A stretch of 45,110 nt of DNA from assembly GCF_030849505.1 (NCBI RefSeq), contig NZ_JAUJFI010000025.1:1-45110 (forward strand). The letters run 5' to 3'. This DNA comes from Azospirillum isscasi. Lineage in GTDB: Bacteria > Pseudomonadota > Alphaproteobacteria > Azospirillales > Azospirillaceae. A program made the position numbers and the translations under genes. The stretch's first letter is position 1. Every line of letters begins with the position of its first letter. Positions 1 through 7,733 of the stretch are shown here, piece after piece. The notes beneath the pieces were generated by a model. That model was not told the origin of the DNA. It saw only the letters and a list, made by a program, of their open reading frames with translations, and did no database searches.

Positions 1-1372
1 GCTCCGCCGTCGCGCCGGCCAGAAGCGCCGGACCGTCCACCCCCGCCACCAGCAGCAGGACCAGGGCGAGCAGCCCCGCAGCGGCGATCCAGCTCCGCGT
101 CACGGCGGTGCGGCTGGTCCCGGCGAAGCGCTCGGCCAGCGCATCGGCGGCTTCCATGACGAAGGCGGGGCTGACGCAGCCCTCGTGATCCGTCGCGATG
201 GCCGCGGCGTCGGGCTCCCGCCCGTCCAGCACCGCCTCGGCGACGGAGCGGGTCAGGCGGTAGGCCCCGGCCAGGGCGAAGGCGTCGGTGGGCGGCAGCG
301 CCCGGATGCGCGCCAGAACCGGGGCCAGCACCGTGTCCAGAAAGGGCGGCAAGGGGGCGGCCTCGGCGTCCGGTCCCACGGTCTCGATCTCGAACGGCAC
401 GCCGTCGCATTCGCAGGACAGCGCCACCACCGTCAGCGTGCCGCTGCGCTGGTGGAAAAGCTGCGTGCCGGAATGGCGCACCGTGGCGGGCGTCGGGTCG
501 GCGAGCGCCGCGAAACGGGCGAAGCCGGCCTTTTCCAGAGCCATCCGCACCGCCGCCGGGGCGTCCGGCGGAGCGGTCAGCCCATAGGACGGGTGGGCCG
601 TCAGGCGGGGATGGTGGATGTGGGTGAACTGCCCGACCCCGCCGCAGGTCTCGCAGGCGACCACCCCGGCGCCCGCACAGGCCGGGCAGCGGTGCTGGCC
701 GCGCCCGCCGCAGTCCTCGCACTCCGGCGCGTCGGCGGTGGCGGTGTGGGTGCATCGGACCTTGCCGCCGCGGCAGCCGTCGCCGCCGCAGGCGCGCACC
801 CCGCCGCCGTCGCAGCCGGTGCAGACCTCGTGCAGGTAGTAGGGGCCGCGCAGTGACGGCAGGAGCGGCAAGGGCTCCTCCGCCGCGGAGATCGCCTCCG
901 CCCGCTCGTCCAGCGGGCCGAGCAGCGTGGCGAAACGGTGGGCCGTCTCCAGCGAGGCCGCCTCGGCGTCGAGGTCGCGGGCCAGCGTCGCGTTCAATTC
1001 GGCGGCGTTGCGGCAGTAGATGGCGAAACGCACCATCTCCGCGCCCAGCCGGACCTCGACCTCCGTCGCCCAGTCGATGGTCAGGGTCAGATGGGCGCCG
1101 ACCATCACGTCGCGCTGCCGGGCCTGGAGAAGCGTCACCCCCTCCGGCGCCGGGACGTTGCCGGACGCGGCGCGGCGCAGCCGCCGGAGCAGAGCGCTCT
1201 GGGGAGCGGACGGAGCGGAACCGGACCGGTCCGGACCCGGCTGGTCGGCGTTGGGCTGGTCGAGGTTGGGCCGTTCGACGTTGGGCCGTTCGACGTTGGG
1301 CCGTTCGACGTTGGGCCAGCCAACGTCGGTCCGGTCGAAATCGAGGCTTTCGAAATCGAGGCTGTCGGGCAT
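1..1372 (-). CDS. DnaJ-type zinc-finger membrane protein, C-terminus cut by window edge
   Basis: The frame is open for 457 codons from an ATG at 1372 and leaves the window without a stop. Residues about 184-247 hold repeated CxxCxGxG-type motifs (CTGCDGGG, CEDCGGRG, CPACAGAG, CETCGGVG) and one irregular Cys cluster, the zinc-binding pattern of the DnaJ cysteine-rich domain. No J domain with an HPD motif is visible, so this is not DnaJ itself. The first 45 residues are a low-complexity pentapeptide repeat (xxRPN/xxSLD type). A hydrophobic segment of about 20 residues begins near residue 435, suggesting a membrane anchor. It lies downstream of two small genes on the same strand and may share their transcript. 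In DnaJ the zinc domain binds unfolded protein; the role here is unknown. Gene existence is firm, function is not. Confidence 0.8.
   Translation of the reverse strand, partial: MPDSLDFESLDFDRTDVGWPNVERPNVERPNVERPNLDQPNADQPGPDRSGSAPSAPQSALLRRLRRAASGNVPAPEGVTLLQARQRDVMVGAHLTLTIDWATEVEVRLGAEMVRFAIYCRNAAELNATLARDLDAEAASLETAHRFATLLGPLDERAEAISAAEEPLPLLPSLRGPYYLHEVCTGCDGGGVRACGGDGCRGGKVRCTHTATADAPECEDCGGRGQHRCPACAGAGVVACETCGGVGQFTHIHHPRLTAHPSYGLTAPPDAPAAVRMALEKAGFARFAALADPTPATVRHSGTQLFHQRSGTLTVVALSCECDGVPFEIETVGPDAEAAPLPPFLDTVLAPVLARIRALPPTDAFALAGAYRLTRSVAEAVLDGREPDAAAIATDHEGCVSPAFVMEAADALAERFAGTSRTAVTRSWIAAAGLLALVLLLVAGVDGPALLAGATAE
1235..1369. repeat. 15-bp tandem repeat, nine degenerate units, at the 5' end of a CDS
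   Basis: Units of exactly 15 bases run from 1235 to 1369 and end directly at the start codon of the zinc-finger gene (ATG complement 1370-1372). Three central units (1265-1309) are identical, GTTGGGCCGTTCGAC on the plus strand; the outer units are diverged. The period is a multiple of three, so each unit encodes five residues and length changes keep the frame. Confidence 0.9.
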
Positions 1373-1440
1373 GGGGCGTGCGTGTCCGCGAACAGGGGCG
1401 CCGGCACAGGAGAAAAGGCCGCGGACGCCGGAACGGAGGG

Positions 1441-1782
1441 TCAGGCGGCGACGTCCGGCGTGGGGCCGCTGGCAGGGGAGGCGCCGGCAGGGGGCGTGTC
1501 GGCGGAGGACGCCCCGTTGCCGGGCTCCCGCTCGCCGGGGTCCTCGCTTTCGGGCGTGTCGCCGGACTCCGGAGCCTCCGCAAGGCTGTCCGGGGCGGGC
1601 GCGTGGCGGACCCAGCGGCGGCCCTCCATGACGAAGCCATGGTCACGGAACCACAGCCGCTCCGCCTCGTCGGCGGCACGGAACAGGACCAGCGTCCAGG
1701 CTTCGGACTCCTGCGCGCCGTCGCCGCCCCCGTCGGGGGTCGCGTAGGGCTGGAGCGAATAGGGGAAGTCGTCGCGGGTCAC
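1441..1782 (-). CDS. Hypothetical protein, 113 aa
   Basis: I do not recognise this protein. The N-terminal half (about residues 1-60) looks folded, with WTLVLFRAADEAERLWFRDHGF and WVRHAP segments; the second half is a Pro/Glu/Ser/Gly-rich, probably disordered tail. Its ATG overlaps the stop of the upstream gene (1779-1782), which suggests translational coupling. The zinc-finger gene follows 68 bases downstream on the same strand. Codon use is GC-rich like the neighbours, so I take it as real. Confidence 0.65.
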   Translation of the reverse strand: MTRDDFPYSLQPYATPDGGGDGAQESEAWTLVLFRAADEAERLWFRDHGFVMEGRRWVRHAPAPDSLAEAPESGDTPESEDPGEREPGNGASSADTPPAGASPASGPTPDVAA

Positions 1783-2006
1783 TGCATACCCCCCGGATTG
1801 GAGCCGCCGGAGCCGGGTGGACGCGCCGAGGTGGCGGAAGGTTCGGCCCCGCCCCCCTCGATCGGCTCCAGATCGCTTTCGGCGGCGTATTTGATGAGGC
1901 GGCCATCGGCCAGACGGATGTCGTAAGTCGGCTCACCGGCAAGAGTCCGGGCGACGACGAGCGCGTCCTGGCCTGCATATCTCACCCGTGTTCCCAACCG
2001 CAGCAT
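1779..2006 (-). CDS. Small hypothetical protein, 75 aa, SH3/KOW-like fold possible
   Basis: The first 50 residues (pattern GTRVRYAGQDALVVART followed by YDIRLADGRLIKY and a polar turn) resemble small beta-barrel SH3/Tudor-like modules, in which alternating hydrophobic strands surround a conserved Gly-x-x-Val start. The last 25 residues are Gly/Ser/Pro-rich. It is the first gene of the minus-strand set and overlaps the next gene by four bases. The fold suggestion is inference from the pattern; no function can be given. Confidence 0.6.
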   Translation of the reverse strand: MLRLGTRVRYAGQDALVVARTLAGEPTYDIRLADGRLIKYAAESDLEPIEGGGAEPSATSARPPGSGGSNPGGMQ

Positions 2007-2198
2007 TCCGCCTCCGACCGTGCCTTGACCTCCGTCGCAGGCTAAGGATTCGACCGGTGGCGTGCTGTGTCAAAATCCGGACGCCAAAGGAGCAGGGCTG
2101 TGCTTGCGGGGTTCTCCCCTTGCGGGGCTTGGTGCGCGGAGCCTTTTGCGCTGTTGATGGTGCAAAAGGACAGGTGTGGTGCAGCGATGGAGGTGTTC

Positions 2199-2399
2199 AT
2201 GCCCGCACAGCGCGACGACGGCAGCCGGAAACCGTCCGTCATCGATCTGGTGACGGATCCCGAGAAGTTCGACCAGTGGCAGCGCCAGAGGGAACGCGAC
2301 GAAGCGTCGTTGGATCGGGGGCGGGATCGGGACACTGGCCGTGGGCGGAATGACGGCGGCGAACCGGAACGGGGCCGCCCGGATGACCCCGGCAGATGA
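2199..2399 (+). CDS. Small charged hypothetical protein, 66 aa
   Basis: I chose the ATG at 2199 because GGAGG at 2189-2193 sits five bases upstream, an ideal ribosome-binding site; a longer in-frame reading from 2067 has no such site. The protein begins with a short ordered stretch (SVIDLVTDPEKFDQWQRQRERDEA) and then becomes a repetitive Arg/Asp/Gly tail. I do not recognise a family. It is transcribed divergently from the minus-strand zinc-finger set and converges on another small gene, with only a tandem repeat between them. Confidence 0.6.
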   Translation: MPAQRDDGSRKPSVIDLVTDPEKFDQWQRQRERDEASLDRGRDRDTGRGRNDGGEPERGRPDDPGR

Positions 2400-2441
2400 G
2401 ATTGAGAGGCCGGGATTGACGGGCCGGGATTGACAGGCTGG
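2400..2441. repeat. 14-bp tandem repeat, three units, between two converging stop codons
   Basis: Three units (2400-2413, 2414-2427, 2428-2441) follow the pattern GATTGAxxGGCyGG. They exactly fill the gap between the plus-strand stop (2397-2399) and the minus-strand stop (complement of 2442-2444). Unlike the other repeats in this window the period is 14, so it could not expand in frame. Confidence 0.85.
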
Positions 2442-2648
2442 CTACTCGGCGGCCTCACGGTGCGGCGGCGCCTCAACCGGGATGCCCAGCGGAGCGCTGC
2501 AATGGAACTGCATCAGCCGGCGTTCGACCCGGATCAGATAGGCGCGCGCGTCCAACCCCACGGGGCCGCGGCTGTGTTCGCGGACGAGTCTGATCGCACG
2601 ACAGGCGTAGCCGCAGTCCGGTGTGGCAAACTGGCACAAGGGAATCAT
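2442..2648 (-). CDS. Small hypothetical protein, 68 aa
   Basis: The frame has strongly GC-rich third positions, as in real genes here. The product has four cysteines (C5, C12, C16 and C50), mixed charge and no membrane segment. I do not recognise a family. It converges on the small gene ending at 2399. A weak feature on its own, supported mainly by codon use. Confidence 0.45.
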   Translation of the reverse strand: MIPLCQFATPDCGYACRAIRLVREHSRGPVGLDARAYLIRVERRLMQFHCSAPLGIPVEAPPHREAAE

Positions 2649-2843
2649 CCGCCTAACGGTGTCGGTCCCAAAGTCTTACTCCTTTCGATAGAGCAAGTCG
2701 AGCTTCGGTTGCGACTCGAACTCAATGTCACAACGTGCCGTTCGGCTGGGACGACGGTCTGACGCGGAACGGTGGACATACGAGAGCACGCTCAACTGAA
2801 CCCGGGGACCCTGCCGCCACCGTCGATGCAGGGGTCGGCGGAG

Positions 2844-3026
2844 TCAGTTCGATCCCGGATTGCCTTCGGTCCGCGCGCCGGGCTGGGCATTTTCCAGAAC
2901 CGCCAGATACTCCAGAAGCCGTTCCAGCGTCGCGGTGGGCATCCCGACGGACGGAACGTCGTTGCGCTTGGCGGCCTTCAGCGCGGTGCGGAGCAGGGTG
3001 CGGTCGATGTCGGTCAAGCCGGCCAT
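2844..3026 (-). CDS. Small hypothetical protein, 60 aa
   Basis: A predicted helical protein starting MAGLTDIDRTLLRTALKAA, with third codon positions almost all G or C. No clear ribosome-binding site precedes the ATG at 3026, and the frame is open further upstream, so the start is uncertain. I do not recognise a family. The stretch between 2649 and 2843 (195 bases) holds nothing I can name. Confidence 0.45.
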   Translation of the reverse strand: MAGLTDIDRTLLRTALKAAKRNDVPSVGMPTATLERLLEYLAVLENAQPGARTEGNPGSN

Positions 3027-3239
3027 GATCTGTGCGTCGGTGTGGAGCAAAGGTGCACCACCTGTACCACCACGCCGTGCGTTCCCGCCATGCCCAATCA
3101 TGGGCGGGCGCATCACTCCCTGTCGCATCCTGGTGACACGGCGCGCCATACTTTTGCCGCGCCGCCGAAGAGTATAGGTATCCCTTTTCCCGGTTCGCCG
3201 GGGCCGCCGCCATTCGCCAACAAGAGATTTCGAACGGTG

Positions 3240-5894
3240 ATGCAGACTCCTTCCGCTTTCCGCCGCCGGATCGGCCAGCTGCTGATGGCCTGGATGCTTT
3301 GTGGCGCGCTCGCCTCGGGCGCCGCCGTTCCGTCCGCCCTGGCCCAGCCCGCCGCCCCGGCGACGGAAGCGGCGGCGGATTTCAAGACCCGTCTGCCGCA
3401 ATGGCAGAACGCCCTGGAACGGGCCGCCAACCGCATCGCCGGGGGCGATCTGGCGAACACCGAATACGAGACGCTGCGCGCCGATCTGGCGAAGATCCAG
3501 CAGGAGGTTCGGGAGGCCGGCGCCGCCGCGGTCGCCGCCCGCGACACCGCGCAGCGCATGCTGGACGCGCTGGGTCCCCCGCCGGCCCAGGGCGCCCCGC
3601 CGGAGGAGGCGGGCATCGCGGCGGAGCGCAAGCGCCTGTCCCAGACCATCGCGGAGGTGGAGGGGCGGACCAAGCAGACCGAACTGATCGTCACCCGCGC
3701 CGACATCCTGCTGCGCACCGCCGCCGATCAGCGCATGACGCAGCTTACCGAGCAGATCGTCCGGCGCGGCCCGGTGCCGCTTCTGCCCGCCACCTGGGCC
3801 GCCCTGCCGGAGCAGATGTCCTATGTGCAGGAGCGCATCGGGCGGGCCTTCGGCATCGTGATGGGCGACGGGGAGTGGCGCGAGCGGCTGTACGGGCTGG
3901 GCGCGCTCGCCGCTCTCCTGTTCCTGGTCGCCTGGCCGGTGCGCCGGGTGCTGCTGCGCCGCTACGGCCACCGGGCGCTGGAGGAGCGGCCCAGCTACCG
4001 CCAGCGCGTGGTGGCGATGGCGGTGGAGGCGCTGGCCCGCTGCCTGGTGCCGGTGGTGCCGACGCTGGTGCTGTCGGGCGCCCTGGTGGGGCTGCTGCGC
4101 GACGCGGCGGACGCCGGGCCGCTGACCGCGCTGGTGGTCGGGGTGTCCGGCGGCCTGACGGCCTTCTTCCTGGTCACCGGAATCGCCCGCGCGACCCTGG
4201 CGCCCGACCATCCGTCCTGGCAGCTCGCCAACCTCGACCCGGACAGCGCGCGCCGTCTGGTCCGCCGCGTCCCGCTCGCCATGGTCGGGCTGGCGCTGGC
4301 CGGCACGGGCATCGTCCTGTCGGAGGGCATGTTCACCCCGCCGGAACTGCGCTCGATCACCGGCTTCGGCACGATGGCGCTGATCGCCGTGTCGCTGCTG
4401 TTCCTGTACCCCGACCATCTCTGGCTCGCCGCCCCGCCGCCCGAGGCCGAGGGGACCGACGGGTGCGGATGCCCGGACGGGGAGGCTGCCGGGCCCGACG
4501 TGACGCTGCCGCCGGCGGCTTCCGCCGTTCCAGAGGCGGAGGCAAAGGCGGAGGCGGAGGAGGCGCCGCCCGCCCGTCCGCGGGTCGTCGGGCTGCGGCT
4601 GCGCCTGCTGATCGGGGCGGTCGCGCTCGCCTCGCTGGCGGCGTCGGGGGCGGGCTATCTGGTGGGGGCGATCTACGCCTCGAAGCTGATGCTGACCACC
4701 CTGGTCATCGGCGGGGTCCTGCTGGTGGCGCGCGGCGTCCTGCGCGAGCTGCTGTGCGTCCTGCTGGAGCGCGGCAGCGGGCAGGTGGCGGAGGTGCGCG
4801 ACATCGTGATCGCCACCGACCGGGGCCGGCGGATGCTGGGGCAGGCCGGGCGGACGCTGATCGACGGCCTGCTGCTGACCGTCGCGGCCTTCTTCCTGCT
4901 GCCGCTGACCGGCATGACCCTGTCGGAGATGAAGGGGCTGGCCGACGGCTTCCTCAGCGGCATCACGGTGGGCGGCGTGCGCATCGCGCCGGGCGACATC
5001 ATGTCGGCGCTGATGGTGCTGGGCGTCGTGATCGCGGTGACCCGCTTCGTCCAGCGCCAGCTCGACGAGCGCATCCTTGGCCGCGTCAACATGGACGACG
5101 GCGTGCGCAACTCCATCCGCATGGGGGTGGGCTATCTCGGCACCACCATGGCGGTGCTGATGTCGGTCGGCACGCTGGGGCTCGACCTGTCCAGCCTCGC
5201 CATGATCGCGTCGGCCCTGTCGGTCGGTATCGGTTTCGGCCTGCAAAACGTCGTCAGCAACTTCATCTCCGGCCTGATCATGCTGGTGGAACGCCCGGTG
5301 AAGGTGGGCGACTGGGTGGTGGTGAACGGGCTGGAGGGCACGGTGCGCCGCATCAGCGTGCGCGCGACGGAGATCCAGACCTTCCAGCGCGCCTCCGTCA
5401 TCATCCCGAACTCCGAGTTCATCTCCAAGGCGGTGGTGAACTGGACGCTGAAGGACAAGACCACCCGCATCGAGATCAAGGTCCGCATCGCCTACGACAC
5501 CGACGCGCGGCAGGTCTACGCGCTGCTGCTGAAGATCGGCTACGGCCACGCCCAGGTGCTGCGCAACCCGGAGCCGATCGTGATGTTCCGCGACTTCGGG
5601 CCGAGCGGGCCGGAGTTCGAGCTGCGCTGCTTCGTCGCCAACACCGAGCACATCATCCCGGTGCGCAACGAGCTGCGCATGCGCATCCTGGAGCAGTTCC
5701 GCGAGCACGGCATCCGGATGCCGTTCGACCAGCAGACGGTCCACATGCCGAAGGTCGAAGCGATGCTGGAGGCGCTTCTGACCGAGCGGCGCGCCCAGGC
5801 CGGCGTGCCGGAGCTTCAGGTGGTGGCCGACGCCGGGAAGGTGGTGCCGCTGGCCGACACGCTGACCGACCGCGGGCCGCGCACCGCGACCTGA
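3240..5894 (+). CDS. MscS-family mechanosensitive ion channel with N-terminal DUF3772-like domain
   Basis: An 884-residue inner-membrane channel that should open under membrane tension and release solutes during hypo-osmotic shock. Residues 1-34 form a signal peptide (VPSALAQP junction). Residues about 40-165 are a periplasmic helical, coiled-coil-like region of the DUF3772 type. Many membrane helices follow from about residue 215. The MscS core begins near residue 634, with the pore-lining Gly/Ala-rich helix and the diagnostic GIGFGLQNVVSNFISG and LVERPVKVGDWV motifs, then the cytoplasmic beta and alpha/beta domains. A Pro/Glu/Ala linker (near 420-445) contains a CGC pair. Length matches large MscK/MscM-like members rather than small MscS. 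I chose the ATG at 3240 because a signal peptide follows directly; the frame is open upstream without plausible sequence. Confidence 0.92.
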   Translation: MQTPSAFRRRIGQLLMAWMLCGALASGAAVPSALAQPAAPATEAAADFKTRLPQWQNALERAANRIAGGDLANTEYETLRADLAKIQQEVREAGAAAVAARDTAQRMLDALGPPPAQGAPPEEAGIAAERKRLSQTIAEVEGRTKQTELIVTRADILLRTAADQRMTQLTEQIVRRGPVPLLPATWAALPEQMSYVQERIGRAFGIVMGDGEWRERLYGLGALAALLFLVAWPVRRVLLRRYGHRALEERPSYRQRVVAMAVEALARCLVPVVPTLVLSGALVGLLRDAADAGPLTALVVGVSGGLTAFFLVTGIARATLAPDHPSWQLANLDPDSARRLVRRVPLAMVGLALAGTGIVLSEGMFTPPELRSITGFGTMALIAVSLLFLYPDHLWLAAPPPEAEGTDGCGCPDGEAAGPDVTLPPAASAVPEAEAKAEAEEAPPARPRVVGLRLRLLIGAVALASLAASGAGYLVGAIYASKLMLTTLVIGGVLLVARGVLRELLCVLLERGSGQVAEVRDIVIATDRGRRMLGQAGRTLIDGLLLTVAAFFLLPLTGMTLSEMKGLADGFLSGITVGGVRIAPGDIMSALMVLGVVIAVTRFVQRQLDERILGRVNMDDGVRNSIRMGVGYLGTTMAVLMSVGTLGLDLSSLAMIASALSVGIGFGLQNVVSNFISGLIMLVERPVKVGDWVVVNGLEGTVRRISVRATEIQTFQRASVIIPNSEFISKAVVNWTLKDKTTRIEIKVRIAYDTDARQVYALLLKIGYGHAQVLRNPEPIVMFRDFGPSGPEFELRCFVANTEHIIPVRNELRMRILEQFREHGIRMPFDQQTVHMPKVEAMLEALLTERRAQAGVPELQVVADAGKVVPLADTLTDRGPRTAT

Positions 5895-5900
5895 GGCGGC

Positions 5901-6137
5901 TCAAGGCTGCTGCGGTTCCGCCGGTTTGCGGCGCCGCAGCGGGGTGACCTTCGGCGCAGCCGCGGCGGGGTCGGGCAGGGGCTGCCAGCCGGCGATGGCG
6001 CGCACGCAGCGGAGCGCCTCCGGGTTGTTGGCGAAGACCGGGAACAGCCGGCGCAACTCCACCACGGCGGACCATTCCCCGCGCTCGTGGAACGCTTGGC
6101 GGATCGTTTCGGCTTCGCTCTCGCTGACGGTGAACAT
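5901..6137 (-). CDS. Hypothetical protein, 78 aa
   Basis: Starts MFTVSESEAETIRQAFHERG and looks like a small helical domain of about 50 residues (WSAVVELRRLFPVFANN), ending in a Pro/Ala/Arg/Lys tail. It converges on the MscS gene with only six bases between stops. A longer in-frame start at 6248 is possible but adds unlikely sequence. I do not recognise an assigned family and give no function. Confidence 0.65.
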   Translation of the reverse strand: MFTVSESEAETIRQAFHERGEWSAVVELRRLFPVFANNPEALRCVRAIAGWQPLPDPAAAAPKVTPLRRRKPAEPQQP

Positions 6138-6473
6138 GGCGCCAGAGTGCCCCGCGGACCGGTGGCGCGCAAGACGGATCGGCGCCGGAAGGTCCCCTCT
6201 GCCGTGGCCCGTATGCCCTGTCAAGGAAAGTTGTTCACAGGCCGGCACATCCTTCGCTTGACTCCCGTTCCGGGCCGGGGCAGCCGCCTCGGCGGAATCG
6301 GAAAGGCGGGCGAAGGGTACAAAACCCTTGATTGGTACCGTTTTCCACCCTGCCTAAAAATCGGGCATTTCTGCCGGACCCCTTGAAGGGCCGCCTGTCC
6401 CATCGGTTACCCCTCGATTCGCCAACAGAGTTATCCACAGAATCTGGGGATATCCGAAATATCGGAACATCGG
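6138..6473. other. Intergenic region with two DnaA-box-like sites
   Basis: This gene-free stretch is less GC-rich than its surroundings. TTATCCACA at 6431-6439 is a perfect match to the DnaA-box consensus, and TTGTTCACA at 6231-6239 differs from it by one base, in the same orientation. A short inverted repeat CCGA-AATA-TCGG and a GGTAC/GTACC pair also occur. There is no dnaA, hemE, parAB or gidAB nearby, so an origin is not established; a DnaA-responsive promoter or chance are alternatives. Confidence 0.4.
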
Positions 6474-7625
6474 TCAGGCCGGGCGGCGGATCAGGCGCAC
6501 GGCCCCGACGCCGAGCAGCGCGGTCAGCACGCCGCCGAACAGGAACAGGGCGGGCAGGCCGACCTGATCGGCGACCGCCCCGTAGACCACCGGCCCCAGC
6601 CCCTGCCCCAGGAAGAAGGAGGAGGCGAAGAGGGCGAGCGCCGACCCGCGGGCCGTCGCCGACAGCTCGGTCGCCTGGGTCTGCATGGTGTTGTGCAGCA
6701 TGTAGAAGCCGAATCCGGCGACGAGGAACAGCGCCGCGACCACCGGCCAGGGCACCGGGGCGAGCATCGCCATATAGGCGCCCCCGGCCAGCAGGCCGCC
6801 GGCCCCCATCATCCCCCATTGGCCGAGCGTCCCCAGCAGGCGCCGCACGACGACGCTGTAGACAACCCCGCCAACCGCGAAGGCGGCCAGCGTCACGCCG
6901 GCCTCGAAGGCGCCCTCGGCCCCGTGGCGGGACAGCATGGGGGCGACGAAGGGGAAGACGCCGAAGATCAGCAGCCCTTCCGCCGCCACCGTCGCGAAGA
7001 CCCAGACCGACACCGGGTTCGCCAGCACGGAGGTATAGCGCCGCCGCGCGTCGGCCAGCGACAGGGGGTGCCGCTCCTCCCGCTCGCCCTTCAGGAGCAG
7101 CGCGGCGGTCAGCGCGATCAGGCCGGTCACCAGCGCCGCCAGGGCGAAGACGGTGCGCCAGCCCGCCACCTCCGACAGGGCGCCGGCCACGGCGGAGCCG
7201 GACATCTGGCCCAGGATGACCGCCAGCAGGAAGCGGCTGATGGCGAACTGGCGCTCCGTGTAGACCACGCGGTCGCCGATCAGCGCCATGGCGGCCGGGA
7301 TGATTCCCCCGGCGAAGGCTCCGGCCAGCATGCGGGCCGCCAGCACGCCGGTGTAGCCGGGCGCCACCGCCGACAGCGCCACCCCGATGGTCAGGATCAC
7401 CAGCGACAGCCGGACCAGCCGCGTCTTGCCGATGGCGTCGCCGACCGGTCCCAGGACGAGCTGCATCGCCGCGTAGGGCAGCGTGTAGGCGGAGGAGAGC
7501 AGGGCCGCCTCGGCCACGCCGATGCCCAGGTCCGACGCGATGACGGTCAGCATCGGGTCGGTCGTCCGCAGCGAAAAGGCGCTGGCGAATCCGGCGAGGC
7601 CGAGCATCAGGATGAGACGGCGCAT
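6474..7625 (-). CDS. MFS transporter, 383 aa
   Basis: A 12-helix major facilitator of the drug/metabolite efflux (DHA1) style. The loop between helices 2 and 3 reads GPVGDAIGKTRLVR, the MFS motif A pattern, and LAARMLAGAFAGGIIPAAMALIGD fits helix 4 and 5 with the export-type Gly pattern. The start at 7625 (MRRLILML) gives a normal first helix; the frame is open upstream but without hydrophobic sequence. Substrate cannot be told from sequence. It lies downstream of dusA on the same strand with about 110 bases between, so a shared transcript is possible but not shown. Confidence 0.88.
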   Translation of the reverse strand: MRRLILMLGLAGFASAFSLRTTDPMLTVIASDLGIGVAEAALLSSAYTLPYAAMQLVLGPVGDAIGKTRLVRLSLVILTIGVALSAVAPGYTGVLAARMLAGAFAGGIIPAAMALIGDRVVYTERQFAISRFLLAVILGQMSGSAVAGALSEVAGWRTVFALAALVTGLIALTAALLLKGEREERHPLSLADARRRYTSVLANPVSVWVFATVAAEGLLIFGVFPFVAPMLSRHGAEGAFEAGVTLAAFAVGGVVYSVVVRRLLGTLGQWGMMGAGGLLAGGAYMAMLAPVPWPVVAALFLVAGFGFYMLHNTMQTQATELSATARGSALALFASSFFLGQGLGPVVYGAVADQVGLPALFLFGGVLTALLGVGAVRLIRRPA

Positions 7626-7733
7626 GGGTGGGCAGGGCGTTCCGGCGGGATCGTTCGTACGCCACCGTAAGGCAGGACGGCCCGCATGCCGCACGGCAAC
7701 CTCGCCATGGCACCCATGCAGCGGCGTGGCCGG

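Noticed and set aside
1..1372. Annotating the first gene as DnaJ
   Set aside because: The CxxCxGxG repeats fit, but no J domain with HPD is present in the N-terminal 180 residues, and a transmembrane segment follows the zinc region.
1135..1407. A 90-codon minus-strand frame across the 15-bp repeats
   Set aside because: It is in a different frame from the zinc-finger gene, which continues far beyond it with real motifs; its content is the repeat read out of frame.
2844..5744. A 966-codon minus-strand reading frame opposite the MscS gene
   Set aside because: It is the antisense of a clear MscS gene; the product is His/Gln/Arg/Asp-rich low complexity, typical of shadow frames in GC-rich DNA. 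Only its last 60 codons (2844-3026), outside the channel gene, look real.
6138..6473. Calling the region a replication origin
   Set aside because: Only two DnaA-like boxes, no AT-rich unwinding region and no origin-linked genes; kept as a possible DnaA site only.
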